Below, piece after piece: positions 28,079-38,776 of a DNA stretch of 64,000 bases. The stretch spans positions 124,001-188,000 of the forward strand of contig NZ_JAGGOG010000001.1 in the NCBI RefSeq assembly GCF_018614655.1. Direction: 5' to 3'. This DNA comes from Pseudomonas fluorescens (lineage in GTDB: Bacteria > Pseudomonadota > Gammaproteobacteria > Pseudomonadales > Pseudomonadaceae). The notes under the pieces are model-generated. The model saw nothing but the letters and a program-made list of their open reading frames with translations, was not told where the DNA came from and did no database searches. How positions within the stretch are numbered: the stretch's first letter is position 1; each line of letters begins with the position of its first letter. The translations under genes and the position numbers were made by a program.

Positions 28079-28197
28079 TGTGGGAGCGGGCTTGTGTGGG
28101 AGCGGGCTTGCTCGCGAATGCGGTTTATCAGCCTATACATGTATTGACTGAACTGCAGCCTTCGCGAGCAAGCCCCCACACAAGCCCGGCTCCCACA
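28079..28197. repeat. Repeat family D, copy 1 (expanded arms)
   Basis: REP-like palindrome starting TGTGGGAGCGGGCTTG and ending GGCTCCCACA, directly beside the bkdR stop. Both arms carry an extra internal unit around GGGCTTGTGTGGG not seen in copies at 35110 and 36159. Confidence 0.85.
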
Positions 28198-28683
28198 CTA
28201 TCCCAGGTTGATGCCATTGGCCGGCAACGGCAACGCTGTCTTGTAGCGCACCTGCTTGAGGGCAAAGCTGGAGCGGATATTGGCGACCCCAGGCACCTTG
28301 GTCAGGAACGTCATCATGAAGTGCTCCAGGGACTGGATGGTCGGCACCAGTACCCGAATCAGATAGTCCGGATCACCGGCCATCAGGTAGCACTCCATCA
28401 CTTCCGGGCGGTCGGCAATCGCCCCCTCGAACTGTTGCAACGCCAGTTCGTTCTGCTTTTCCAGGCTGACATGGATGAACACATTGACGTGCAGCCCCAG
28501 CAGGTCGGCGTCCAGCAGTGTTACCTGGTCGCGAATCAACCCTAACTCTTCCATCGCCTTGACCCGGTTGAAACACGGCGTGGGCGACAGGTTGACCGAG
28601 CGAGCCAGGTCGGCGTTGGTGATGCGGGCATTCTCCTGAAGAGCGTTAAGAATGCCGATATCGATACGGTCCAGTTTGCGCAT
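28198..28683 (-). CDS. bkdR: BkdR, Lrp/AsnC-family activator of the bkd operon
   Basis: This 161-residue Lrp/AsnC regulator has an N-terminal HTH ([20 protein letters not shown]) and a C-terminal RAM ligand-binding domain. BkdR in P. putida has the same length, lies divergent from bkdA1, and activates the operon in response to branched-chain amino acids. The start at 28683 is 195 bases from bkdA1, room for several Lrp-type sites, and the gap has a T-rich stretch near 28710-28720. Confidence 0.93.
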   Translation of the reverse strand: MRKLDRIDIGILNALQENARITNADLARSVNLSPTPCFNRVKAMEELGLIRDQVTLLDADLLGLHVNVFIHVSLEKQNELALQQFEGAIADRPEVMECYLMAGDPDYLIRVLVPTIQSLEHFMMTFLTKVPGVANIRSSFALKQVRYKTALPLPANGINLG

Positions 28684-28872
28684 GAGACAAAACCACCTGT
28701 TTATTATGTTTATGCAGTTTTTTTATCCTCAAATGATCCCCGACGCAACGAAACAGAGATAAATATTCTCCCAAACCGAGCCTATGATGTTTGTAGGACA
28801 CGATTTCTTCTACCCGAAGACTGACTGTCAGCTAGCGCGCCCACTACAAGAAATTCACAAGATAGAGCGTAG

Positions 28873-30114
<1,242 letters not shown>

Positions 30115-30115
30115 C

Positions 30116-31174
30116 ATGAACGATCACAACAACAATATCCAGTTGGAAACCGCCATGACCACGACCACCATGACCATGATCCAGGCCTTGCGCTCGGCCA
30201 TGGATGTGATGCTTGAGCGCGACGACAACGTGGTGGTGTTCGGCCAGGACGTCGGTTACTTCGGCGGCGTGTTCCGTTGCACCGAAGGCCTGCAGACCAA
30301 GTACGGCACCTCACGGGTGTTCGACGCACCGATCTCCGAAAGCGGGATCATCGGCGTGGCCGTGGGCATGGGCGCCTATGGCTTACGACCAGTGGCGGAG
30401 ATTCAGTTCGCCGACTACGTGTACCCGGCCACCGACCAGATCATTTCCGAAGCCGCGCGCCTGCGTTATCGCTCGGCCGGCCAGTTCACCGCCCCGTTGA
30501 CCATGCGCATGCCTTGCGGCGGCGGTATCTACGGCGGCCAGACCCACAGCCAGAGTATTGAAGCGGTGTTCACCCAGGTCTGCGGCCTGCGCACGGTGAT
30601 GCCGTCCAACCCCTACGACGCCAAGGGCCTGCTGATCGCCTCCATCGAAAACGATGACCCGGTGATCTTTCTGGAACCCAAGCGCCTGTACAACGGCCCG
30701 TTCGACGGCCACCACGACCGCCCGGTAACCCCGTGGTCGAAACACCCGCAAGCACAAGTGCCGGACGGTTACTACACCGTGCCGCTGGATGTCGCCGCCA
30801 TCGCCCGCCCGGGCAAGGACGTGACCATCCTCACCTACGGCACCACGGTGTATGTGTCGCAAGTGGCCGCCGAAGAAACCGGCATTGACGCCGAAGTCAT
30901 CGACCTGCGCAGCCTGTGGCCGCTGGACCTGGAAACCATCGTCAATTCCGTGAAGAAAACCCGTCGCTGCGTGATCGTCCACGAAGCCACCCGCACCTGC
31001 GGCTTCGGCGCCGAGTTGGTGGCGCTGGTGCAAGAGCACTGCTTCCACTACCTGGAAGCGCCGATCGAGCGCGTCACCGGTTGGGATACGCCGTATCCCC
31101 ACGCGCAAGAGTGGGCGTATTTCCCTGGCCCGTCCCGAGTGGGCGCGGCTTTGCATCGGGTCATGGAGGTCTGA
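30116..31174 (+). CDS. bkdA2: Branched-chain 2-oxoacid dehydrogenase E1 beta
   Basis: This 352-residue beta subunit pairs with BkdA1. It contains GQDVGYFGGVFRCTEGL, APISESGIIGVAVGMGAYGLRP (in two adjoining parts), and MPCGGGIYGGQTHSQS. The start at 30116 (MNDHNNNIQLETAM) agrees with the P. putida protein, though an internal ATG 12 codons later also exists. The stop is directly followed by the bkdB ATG. Confidence 0.96.
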   Translation: MNDHNNNIQLETAMTTTTMTMIQALRSAMDVMLERDDNVVVFGQDVGYFGGVFRCTEGLQTKYGTSRVFDAPISESGIIGVAVGMGAYGLRPVAEIQFADYVYPATDQIISEAARLRYRSAGQFTAPLTMRMPCGGGIYGGQTHSQSIEAVFTQVCGLRTVMPSNPYDAKGLLIASIENDDPVIFLEPKRLYNGPFDGHHDRPVTPWSKHPQAQVPDGYYTVPLDVAAIARPGKDVTILTYGTTVYVSQVAAEETGIDAEVIDLRSLWPLDLETIVNSVKKTRRCVIVHEATRTCGFGAELVALVQEHCFHYLEAPIERVTGWDTPYPHAQEWAYFPGPSRVGAALHRVMEV

Positions 31175-32443
31175 ATGGGCACGCACGTTATCAAGATGCC
31201 GGACATTGGCGAAGGCATCGCGGAAGTTGAACTGTCGGTGTGGCACGTCAAGGTCGGCGACCTGGTGGTAGAAGATCAGGTGCTGGCGGATGTAATGACC
31301 GACAAGGCCATGGTGGATATTCCTTCACCGGTGCATGGCAAGGTGATTTCCCTGGGCGGCGAGCCGGGCGAAGTCATGGCGGTGGGCAGTATTTTGATCA
31401 GCATTGAGGTGGAAGGCGCGGGCAATACCAAGGAGTCGGCGTTGTCGGCCGTGGTCGAAGAAGCAGCCCCTGCGCCTGCGCCGAAAGTTGAAGCCAAGGC
31501 GCCGGTCGTCGAAAGCCGGCCAGTCACCAAGCCGGTTGTGGCTCAGGCACCTGTAGCACGCGACGCCGATGAGCGTCCGCTGGCTTCCCCGGCCGTGCGT
31601 AAGCATGCGCTGGATGCCGGCATCCAGTTGCGTCTGGTCCAGGGCAGCGGCCCGGCCGGTCGCGTTCTGCATGAAGACCTTGAGGCCTACTTGCAGCAAG
31701 GCAGCGTAAAAAGCGCTACCTCGGCCAGCCCCTATGCCGAACGCAACGACGAACAGCAAACCCCGGTGATCGGCATGCGCCGCAAGATCGCCCAGCGCAT
31801 GCAGGACGCCACCCGGCGCGCCGCGCATTTCAGCTACGTGGAAGAAATCGACGTCACTGCCCTCGAAGAGCTGCGGGTGCACCTCAATGAAAAACACGGC
31901 GCCACACGCGGCAAGCTGACCTTGCTGCCGTTCCTGGTGCGAGCGATGGTGGTGGCGGTGCGGGACTTCCCGCAAATCAATGCGCGCTACGACGACGAAG
32001 CCCAGGTCATCACCCGCCTTGGCGCGGTGCATGTCGGTGTCGCGACCCAGAGCGATATCGGCCTGATGGTGCCGGTGGTGCGTCACGCCGAGGCCCGCAA
32101 CCTGTGGGGCACGGCTGAAGAAATCACCCGCCTGGCCACTGCCGCGCGCAACGGCAAGGCCAGCCGCGATGAACTGTCGGGCTCGACCATCACCCTGACC
32201 AGCCTTGGTGCGCTCGGCGGGATTGTCAGCACACCTGTGTTGAATTTGCCGGAAGTGGCCATTGTCGGCGTCAACCGTATTGTTGAGCGGCCGATGGTGA
32301 TCAAGGGGCAGATTGTGATCCGCAAGATGATGAACCTCTCCAGCTCCTTCGATCACCGGGTGGTCGATGGCATGGACGCGGCGCAATTCATCCAGGCCAT
32401 CCGTGGCCTGCTCGAACAACCCGCCAGCCTGTTTCTGGAGTAA
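31175..32443 (+). CDS. bkdB: Branched-chain 2-oxoacid dehydrogenase E2 (dihydrolipoyl acyltransferase)
   Basis: The 422-residue core transfers the acyl group to CoA. It has one N-terminal lipoyl domain with the lipoylated lysine near residue 44 (VMTDKAMVDIP), an Ala/Pro/Val-rich linker at about 85-135, a peripheral-subunit-binding domain (LASPAVRKHALDAG) and the catalytic acyltransferase domain ending with SSSFDHRVVDGMDAAQF. Confidence 0.96.
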   Translation: MGTHVIKMPDIGEGIAEVELSVWHVKVGDLVVEDQVLADVMTDKAMVDIPSPVHGKVISLGGEPGEVMAVGSILISIEVEGAGNTKESALSAVVEEAAPAPAPKVEAKAPVVESRPVTKPVVAQAPVARDADERPLASPAVRKHALDAGIQLRLVQGSGPAGRVLHEDLEAYLQQGSVKSATSASPYAERNDEQQTPVIGMRRKIAQRMQDATRRAAHFSYVEEIDVTALEELRVHLNEKHGATRGKLTLLPFLVRAMVVAVRDFPQINARYDDEAQVITRLGAVHVGVATQSDIGLMVPVVRHAEARNLWGTAEEITRLATAARNGKASRDELSGSTITLTSLGALGGIVSTPVLNLPEVAIVGVNRIVERPMVIKGQIVIRKMMNLSSSFDHRVVDGMDAAQFIQAIRGLLEQPASLFLE

Positions 32444-32446
32444 GTC

Positions 32447-33826
32447 ATGTCGCAGACATTAAATACCACGCTGCTGATTATCGGCGGCGGCCCTGGCGGT
32501 TACGTGGCGGCGATTCGTGCCGGCCAACTGGGCATCCCGACCATTCTGGTGGAAGGCCAATCGTTGGGCGGTACTTGCCTGAATATCGGCTGCATTCCCT
32601 CCAAAGCGTTGATTCACGTCGCCGAGCAGTTCCAGCAAACCGTGCACCACAGCCAGGGTTCGAACCTGGGGATCAAGGTTGCCGCACCGACCCTGGACAT
32701 CAGCAAAAGTGTGGAATGGAAAGACGGCATCGTCGATCGCCTGACCACCGGCGTCGCGACACTATTGAAAAAACACAAGGTGCAGGTGATCCACGGCTGG
32801 GCCAAGGTCATCGATGGCAAGACCGTAGAAGTCGGCGATCAGCGTATCCAGTGCGAGCACCTGCTGCTGGCCACCGGTTCGAAAAGCGTCAACCTGCCAA
32901 TGCTGCCGATTGGCGGTGCGATCATCTCGTCCACCGAAGCCCTGGCGCCGAAAAGCGTGCCCAAGCGGCTGATCGTGGTGGGTGGCGGTTATATCGGGCT
33001 GGAGCTGGGGATCGCTTATCGTAAGCTCGGTGCCGAAGTCAGCGTGGTCGAGGCTCAGGACCGCATCCTGCCGGCCTATGACGGTGAGCTGACACAGCCG
33101 GTGGCCGAGTCCCTGAAGCAACTGGGGGTGAAGCTGTACCTGAAACACAGTGTCACCGGTTTTGAAAACAACACCCTGCAAGTGCGCGATCCCAACGGCG
33201 AGACCTTGTCCCTGGAAACCGACCAGGTACTGGTGGCCGTCGGTCGCAAACCCAACACCCAAGGCTGGAACCTGGAAGCGCTGAACCTGGACATGAATGG
33301 CTCGGCGATCAAGATCGACAGCCGCTGCCAGACCAGCATGCGCAATGTCTGGGCCATCGGCGACCTGAGCGGCGAGCCCATGCTGGCGCACCGGGCTATG
33401 GCCCAAGGTGAAATGGTGGCTGAGCTGATCAGCGGCAAACACCGCGAATTCAACCCGGCGGCGATCCCGGCCGTATGCTTTACCGACCCGGAAGTGGTAG
33501 TGGTCGGCAAGACCCCGGATGAAGCGAACGCGGCCGGCCTGGACTGCATCGTGTCCAGCTTCCCGTTCGCCGCCAATGGCCGGGCCATGACCCTGGAATC
33601 GAAAACCGGCTTCGTGCGGGTGGTGGCACGGCGTGACAATCATCTGATCGTCGGCTGGCAAGCGGTAGGGGTTGGCGTTTCGGAGTTGTCCACGGCGTTT
33701 GGCCTGAGCCTGGAAATGGGTTCGCGCCTGGAAGATGTGGCGGGCACCATTCACGCCCACCCGACCCTGGGTGAAGCGGTGCAGGAAGCAGCACTGCGGG
33801 CGTTGGGGCATGCGTTGCACCTGTAA
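32447..33826 (+). CDS. lpdV: Lipoamide dehydrogenase E3 (LPD-Val)
   Basis: This 459-residue FAD disulfide reductase reoxidises the E2 lipoyl group. It has the FAD motif [17 protein letters not shown], the redox disulfide Cys44/Cys49 in [13 protein letters not shown], an NAD-binding [12 protein letters not shown] and the C-terminal [15 protein letters not shown]. It is the last gene of the bkd operon and is followed by a palindromic repeat. Confidence 0.96.
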   Translation: MSQTLNTTLLIIGGGPGGYVAAIRAGQLGIPTILVEGQSLGGTCLNIGCIPSKALIHVAEQFQQTVHHSQGSNLGIKVAAPTLDISKSVEWKDGIVDRLTTGVATLLKKHKVQVIHGWAKVIDGKTVEVGDQRIQCEHLLLATGSKSVNLPMLPIGGAIISSTEALAPKSVPKRLIVVGGGYIGLELGIAYRKLGAEVSVVEAQDRILPAYDGELTQPVAESLKQLGVKLYLKHSVTGFENNTLQVRDPNGETLSLETDQVLVAVGRKPNTQGWNLEALNLDMNGSAIKIDSRCQTSMRNVWAIGDLSGEPMLAHRAMAQGEMVAELISGKHREFNPAAIPAVCFTDPEVVVVGKTPDEANAAGLDCIVSSFPFAANGRAMTLESKTGFVRVVARRDNHLIVGWQAVGVGVSELSTAFGLSLEMGSRLEDVAGTIHAHPTLGEAVQEAALRALGHALHL

Positions 33827-33840
33827 CACGTACCAATCCT

Positions 33841-33942
33841 GTAGCCGCTGGCGCAGCCTGCGATCGACTGCGAAGCAGGCGTCAGGGCCTTAAACTGCTG
33901 AAGATCCTGCGGCCCTTATCGCGGCCTTCGGCAGCGGCTACA
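33841..33942. repeat. Repeat family B, single copy
   Basis: About 102 bp, starting GTAGCCGCTGGCGCAGCCTG and ending CGGCAGCGGCTACAG. It is a diverged relative of the three tandem copies at 47935-48328. Confidence 0.82.
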
Positions 33943-34070
33943 GAGGATGACGTCAGATTGCGTAAGCCAAGGCTGCGAATTCACCTCGGAATGAAGTATT
34001 GTTGCGCCCATCCAGAAATAAACCACACGCCTGCCTTCGACCAGGCGGTTGACAAGAGATAGAGGGTGTC

Positions 34071-35090
34071 ATGGGTAACGAAAGCATCAATTGGGACAAG
34101 CTGGGTTTTGACTACATCAAGACCGACAAGCGTTTTCTCCAGACCTGGAAGGATGGCGCTTGGCAAGAAGGCACCCTGACCGAAGATAACGTGCTGCACA
34201 TCAGTGAAGGCTCCACCGCCCTGCACTACGGCCAGCAATGCTTCGAAGGCATGAAGGCCTATCGCTGCAAGGACGGTTCGATCAACCTGTTCCGTCCAGA
34301 CCAGAACGCCCTGCGCATGCAGCGCAGCTGCGCACGCCTGCTGATGCCGCACGTGCCGACCGAAGCCTTCATCGAAGCCTGCAAGGCAGTGGTTCGCGCC
34401 AACGAGCGGTTTATCCCGCCGTACGGCACCGGCGGCGCGCTGTACCTGCGTCCGTTCGTCATCGGTACCGGTGACAACATCGGCGTGCGCACGGCACCCG
34501 AGTTCATCTTCTCGATCTTCTGCATCCCGGTCGGCGCCTACTTCAAGGGCGGCCTGACGCCACACAACTTCCTGATCTCCAGCTACGACCGCGCCGCGCC
34601 GAACGGCACCGGTGCGGCCAAAGTCGGTGGCAACTACGCCGCCAGCCTGATGCCGGGCTCCCTGGCGAAAAAAGCCAACTTCGCCGATTGCATCTACCTG
34701 GACCCACAAACCCACTCGAAAATCGAGGAAGTCGGTTCGGCCAACTTCTTCGGTATCACCCACGACAACAAGTTCGTCACCCCGAACTCACCGTCGGTGT
34801 TGCCAGGCATCACTCGCCTGTCGTTGATCGAACTGGCCAAGTCCCGCCTGGGACTGGAAGTGGTCGAAGGTGATGTGTTCGTCGACAAGCTGTCAGATTT
34901 CAAGGAAGCCGGCGCTTGCGGTACTGCTGCGGTGATCACGCCGATCGGTGGTATCGAATACAAGGACAAGCTGCACGTGTTCTACAGCGAGAAAGACGTC
35001 GGCCCCGTCACCCAAAAGCTCTATAAAGAGCTGACCGGCGTGCAGTCCGGCGACGTTGAAGCGCCTGAAGGCTGGATCGTCAAGGTCTGA
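34071..35090 (+). CDS. ilvE: Branched-chain amino acid aminotransferase
   Basis: This 339-residue class IV PLP aminotransferase interconverts Leu, Ile and Val with their 2-oxoacids. The PLP lysine is near residue 184 in GTGAAKVGGNYAAS. Other family marks are EGSTALHYGQQCFEGMKAYR and SVLPGITRLSL. It lies after the bkd operon but 244 bases away across a repeat, so it likely has its own promoter. Together with bkd it covers the first two catabolic steps; it may equally serve biosynthesis. Confidence 0.92.
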   Translation: MGNESINWDKLGFDYIKTDKRFLQTWKDGAWQEGTLTEDNVLHISEGSTALHYGQQCFEGMKAYRCKDGSINLFRPDQNALRMQRSCARLLMPHVPTEAFIEACKAVVRANERFIPPYGTGGALYLRPFVIGTGDNIGVRTAPEFIFSIFCIPVGAYFKGGLTPHNFLISSYDRAAPNGTGAAKVGGNYAASLMPGSLAKKANFADCIYLDPQTHSKIEEVGSANFFGITHDNKFVTPNSPSVLPGITRLSLIELAKSRLGLEVVEGDVFVDKLSDFKEAGACGTAAVITPIGGIEYKDKLHVFYSEKDVGPVTQKLYKELTGVQSGDVEAPEGWIVKV

Positions 35091-35109
35091 CCAACACCGC
35101 TGAACGAAA

Positions 35110-35213
35110 TGTGGGAGCGGCGGTGCGACGATTCGACTTGCTCGCGAAAGTGGAGTATCAGTCGCAGAATATATCGACTGATCCACCGCCTTCGCGAGCA
35201 AGCCCGCTCCCAC
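35110..35213. repeat. Repeat family D, copy 2 (asymmetric left arm)
   Basis: REP-like palindrome between the aminotransferase and the GNAT gene. The right arm is the standard TTCGCGAGCAAGCCCGCTCC form, while the left arm carries an extra stretch (GGTGCGACGATTCGAC) that has no partner. Confidence 0.8.
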
Positions 35214-35222
35214 ATTTGCTCC

Positions 35223-36113
35223 TCAATCTTTCGAACTATTCTCCACAATCTTCTTGCCCATGCTGATCCTCGGCTCCGCCCCATACCCCAGCGCTTCATA
35301 AAACCCCACCACCGCTTCGTTGCCGCTGGTGACCTGCAGGTTGATCTTCATGCAGCCCAAGGCAATCAAGGCCTGTTCTGCATGCCGTACCAGTGAGGCG
35401 CCCAGGCCCTGACGGCGATAGTCAGCATGCACCGCCACCGAATACAGCCAGCCACGATGGCCGTCATAGCCGGCGAGGATGGTGCCAATCACGGTTTTCT
35501 TGTCCGTAGCGACAAAGAACAAGGCATCGTTGACCGCCAGTTTCTTATCAATGGCCAGGGCCGGCATATTGTGCGCCGTGTCATAACCGAAGGCTGCCTG
35601 CCACAACGCGATCACTTGGCCACGGTGCTGACGATCGCGATACAGACCGATGGGATGGCGTGACGACAGAGCCTTTTCCATGACCAGAGTGCGTTCGTTG
35701 CCGTGGTAGACGTCGCGCACCGTATGGAAACCCAGCGTGGTGTAGAACGGCTCGGCGGTCAGCGAGGACGGCACATTGAGCACCGTGACACCGGCCTCCC
35801 GGGCGCGCAGTTCGATTTCGATCATCAGCAGGCGACCAATACCCTGCCCTTGCAGCGCCGGGTTGACGAATACCGAGCGCACCACGCTGCCATCAAGGGC
35901 TGCGGTGGCGACGATCCCTTCGTCCTGGACCGCCACCAGCACCGTTCGGCGCTGGAGCAATGCCAGCACGGCGTCGGGCGTGAAGTTGCTCGCCACTCGG
36001 GCGATGACATCAGCCGGGTAATCCCGGGCATTGCTGTCATGCAGGGCAGCCAGGATTACCTGGCTGATGCCCTCGGCATCGGTGGTTTGGGCGAGACGGA
36101 CTTCAGTGGGCAT
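35223..36113 (-). CDS. Two-domain GNAT-family N-acetyltransferase
   Basis: This 296-residue protein has two GNAT domains in tandem. The N-terminal one has the acetyl-CoA loop VNPALQGQGIGRLLM and the C-terminal one VHADYRRQGLGASLV. I chose the ATG at 36113 because GGAG lies five bases upstream; a GTG two codons earlier is too close to it. The substrate is unknown. It stands alone between two family D repeats. Confidence 0.83.
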   Translation of the reverse strand: MPTEVRLAQTTDAEGISQVILAALHDSNARDYPADVIARVASNFTPDAVLALLQRRTVLVAVQDEGIVATAALDGSVVRSVFVNPALQGQGIGRLLMIEIELRAREAGVTVLNVPSSLTAEPFYTTLGFHTVRDVYHGNERTLVMEKALSSRHPIGLYRDRQHRGQVIALWQAAFGYDTAHNMPALAIDKKLAVNDALFFVATDKKTVIGTILAGYDGHRGWLYSVAVHADYRRQGLGASLVRHAEQALIALGCMKINLQVTSGNEAVVGFYEALGYGAEPRISMGKKIVENSSKD

Positions 36114-36158
36114 GGGCACTCCTTCCTGACACGGATATCACTGTTAGCACAATACCAA

Positions 36159-36246
36159 TGTGGGAGCAGGCTTGCTCGCGAAGGCAGTGGATCAGTCACA
36201 AATGTATAGGCTGACACTCCGCCTTCGCGAGCAAGCCCGCTCCCAC
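36159..36246. repeat. Repeat family D, copy 3
   Basis: Standard REP-like palindrome: TGTGGGAGCAGGCTTGCTCG on the left and its near-reverse complement on the right, with a loop of about 40 bases. It lies in the promoter region between the GNAT gene and ctlX. Confidence 0.87.
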
Positions 36247-36397
36247 ATTTTAATCTCCACCCCCACGCAGCCGATTCAGCTGTCACGCCTCACTTTTCAG
36301 CTTTCCCCGCTGAGCCACTTCCCGGTTTCAGCCGAGATTCTCCCGCTATAACGCACAAAATAGCCTCAATGCCTAACCTTCATGGACCCGTGCCCCC

Positions 36398-37324
36398 ATG
36401 CAAACCACCAACACCGTCCTGATGATCCGCCCGGCGCGCTTTGCCTTCAACCCGGACACCGCGATCAACAACCGCTTCCAGCGCCCGCCCCTGGACCCAC
36501 TCGGCGCGCAGCAGAAAGCGCTGGAAGAGTTCGACGGTTATGTCGAGACCTTGCGCCAACACGGAGTGGAAGTGCTGGTGGTGCAGGACACCCTGGCGCC
36601 CCATACCCCGGATTCGATTTTCCCCAACAACTGGTGGAGCAGCCATGCCGACGGCAGCCTGGTGCTGTACCCGATGGAGGGCCAGAACCGCCGACTGGAG
36701 CGCAATAAAGGCGTGCTGCAAGTGCTGGAGCAGCGTTTCGCGATCCGCGACACCATCGACCTCAGCCACCTGGAACAACAAAATATGTTCCTGGAGGGCA
36801 CCGGCAGCATGGTCCTCGACCGTCAGCACCGTATCAGCTACGCCTGCCACTCCGGGCGTACCCACCAAGATGCCCTACGCCAATTTGCCGAGCGCCTCGA
36901 CTATCAGGTCTGTGTGTTCCACGCCGTCGACCGCCATCACACGCCGATCTACCACAGCAACGTGATGATGAGCGTCGGTCGCGACCTCTCCGTGGTGTGC
37001 CTGCAAGCGTTGCCCGAGGACCAGGAACGTCTGGCCCTGGAACGCTCCCTGCGGGACACCGGCAAGGACATCCTCGCCCTTGACTTCGACCAGTTGGAGG
37101 CCTTCGCCGGCAACATGCTGGAAGTCCACGACCGCAACGGCCAGCCGCTGCTGGTGATGTCCGCCAGTGCCTGGCAATCCCTCAAGCCCGCCCAGCGCCA
37201 GCACGTGGAACGCCACACGCTGCCTGTGGTGGTGAATATCGACCACATCGAACGCATCGGCGGCGGCAGTGCCCGCTGCATGTTGGCGGAAGTGCATTTG
37301 CCTGCCCGCCCTTCATTCCAATAA
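36398..37324 (+). CDS. ctlX: CtlX, citrulline hydrolase of the amidinotransferase superfamily
   Basis: This 308-residue guanidine-modifying-fold protein matches the citrulline utilisation hydrolase family. Motifs include FPNNWWSSH near residue 70, EGTGSMVLDR, the HHTPIYHSNVMMS segment and the catalytic cysteine at residue 294 in GGGSARCMLAEVHLP. CtlX is described as hydrolysing citrulline to ornithine. Ornithine cyclodeaminase follows 12 bases later, which fits conversion of citrulline to ornithine to proline. There is no good Shine-Dalgarno at the ATG. Confidence 0.87.
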   Translation: MQTTNTVLMIRPARFAFNPDTAINNRFQRPPLDPLGAQQKALEEFDGYVETLRQHGVEVLVVQDTLAPHTPDSIFPNNWWSSHADGSLVLYPMEGQNRRLERNKGVLQVLEQRFAIRDTIDLSHLEQQNMFLEGTGSMVLDRQHRISYACHSGRTHQDALRQFAERLDYQVCVFHAVDRHHTPIYHSNVMMSVGRDLSVVCLQALPEDQERLALERSLRDTGKDILALDFDQLEAFAGNMLEVHDRNGQPLLVMSASAWQSLKPAQRQHVERHTLPVVVNIDHIERIGGGSARCMLAEVHLPARPSFQ

Positions 37325-37336
37325 AGGAGTCTTGCC

Positions 37337-38371
37337 ATGACCCGCTATATCGACGTCAACGACCTCAGCTACCTGGTGTCGCAAAAAGGCCTGCAAACCT
37401 GCATCAGCGAGATGGCCGAATACATCCGCGCCGATTACCTGCGCTGGCAGGACTTTGAAAAGTGCGCACGCTTGGCCAACCACTCGCCGGAAGGTGTGAT
37501 CGAACTGATGCCCGTGTCGGACGCCGCGCTGTACGCCTTCAAGTACGTCAACGGCCATCCGAAAAACACCCAGAGCGGCATGCTCACGGTCATGGCGTTC
37601 GGCGCCTTGGGGGATGTCGACACGGGCGCGCCGGTGCTGCTCAGCGAAATGACCCTGACCACCGCGATTCGCACTGCGGCCACCTCGGCCCTGGTCGCCC
37701 GCTACCTGGCCCGTGAAAACAGCCGCAGCATGGCGCTGATCGGCAACGGCTCGCAAAGCGAGTTCCAGGCCCTGGCCTTCCACGCCATGCTGGGTATCAA
37801 CGAAATCCGCCTGTTCGATATCGACGCCAAGGCCACCGCCAAGCTGGCAGCCAACCTCAGGGCGTTCCCGGCGATCAAGGTGATCCTGGCCAGCAGCGTC
37901 GCCGAGGCAGTGCGCGGAGCCGACATCGTCACCACCGTCACCGCCGACAAGGCCTACGCCACCATTCTTACTGACGAAATGATCGAACCCGGCATGCACC
38001 TCAATGCCGTGGGCGGCGACTGCCCGGGCAAGACCGAACTGGACCGACGCATCGTCGAACGCGCCCGGGTAATCGTCGAGTACGAGCCACAAAGCCGTAT
38101 CGAAGGCGAAATCCAGCACATGCCGCAGGATTCCCCGGTCACCGAACTGTGGCAAGTCATCAACGGCCGGGAAAATTCACGCCAGGTCACCCTGTTCGAT
38201 TCGGTGGGTTTTGCCATCGAAGACTACTCGGCCCTGCGTTACGTACTCGACGTGGCCAAGGCGCTGGACATTGGTAGCACCCTGGAACTGGTGCCCGAGC
38301 TGGCGAACCCGAAGGACCTGTTTGCGCGCCTTGCGCAACGCCCTGCCGCACAGCACAAAAAGCGCGCCTGA
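37337..38371 (+). CDS. Ornithine cyclodeaminase
   Basis: This 344-residue enzyme of the OCD/mu-crystallin family converts ornithine to proline and ammonia with NAD. It has MTLTTAIRTAATSALVARYL for substrate binding, the dinucleotide motif MALIGNGSQSEFQALAF, and AVGGDCPGKTELD, where the Asp is the catalytic residue in OCD. It follows AAAGGAG. With ctlX it forms a two-gene unit feeding proline. Confidence 0.9.
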   Translation: MTRYIDVNDLSYLVSQKGLQTCISEMAEYIRADYLRWQDFEKCARLANHSPEGVIELMPVSDAALYAFKYVNGHPKNTQSGMLTVMAFGALGDVDTGAPVLLSEMTLTTAIRTAATSALVARYLARENSRSMALIGNGSQSEFQALAFHAMLGINEIRLFDIDAKATAKLAANLRAFPAIKVILASSVAEAVRGADIVTTVTADKAYATILTDEMIEPGMHLNAVGGDCPGKTELDRRIVERARVIVEYEPQSRIEGEIQHMPQDSPVTELWQVINGRENSRQVTLFDSVGFAIEDYSALRYVLDVAKALDIGSTLELVPELANPKDLFARLAQRPAAQHKKRA

Positions 38372-38562
38372 GACCGCTCTGGTCTGCCGCTTTGAGCATA
38401 GGACGGGCCAGACAACAGCGCGTAAAAAGCCGATTTTGCGGGTGATACAGCCGATTCCGCTGACATCCGCGTTTTAACAGCACATTCCGAGCGCCACAAC
38501 CGGGGTAAACGACACAAAAAACGCACCTTCATGAAGCATTCTTGTGGCCTGTGAAGGCTTGT

Positions 38563-38694
38563 TGTGGCGAGCGGGCTTGCCCGCGTTGGGTCGCGAAGCG
38601 GCCCCATCAACGTCACAGAGTTCTTTCAGAAAAAATGAGGTAACGGGTTTAGGGACTGCTGCGCAGTCCAACGCGGGCAAGCCCGCTCGCCACA
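38563..38694. repeat. Repeat family E palindrome in the 405-bp gap before the ABC importer
   Basis: The gap 38372-38776 has no gene. It holds this long palindrome, TTGTGGCGAGCGGGCTTGCC at the left and its reverse complement ending GCTCGCCACAA at the right, with about 75 bases between the arms. The rest is AT-richer sequence that should contain the importer promoter, ending in AGGGAA before the ATG. Confidence 0.8.
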
Positions 38695-38776
38695 AACAAC
38701 AAGCCAGCTCGACACAAAAACTCTGATTCCACCTTTTAACTGCCCTGACATCAATTACAAAATATAGGGAATACAC

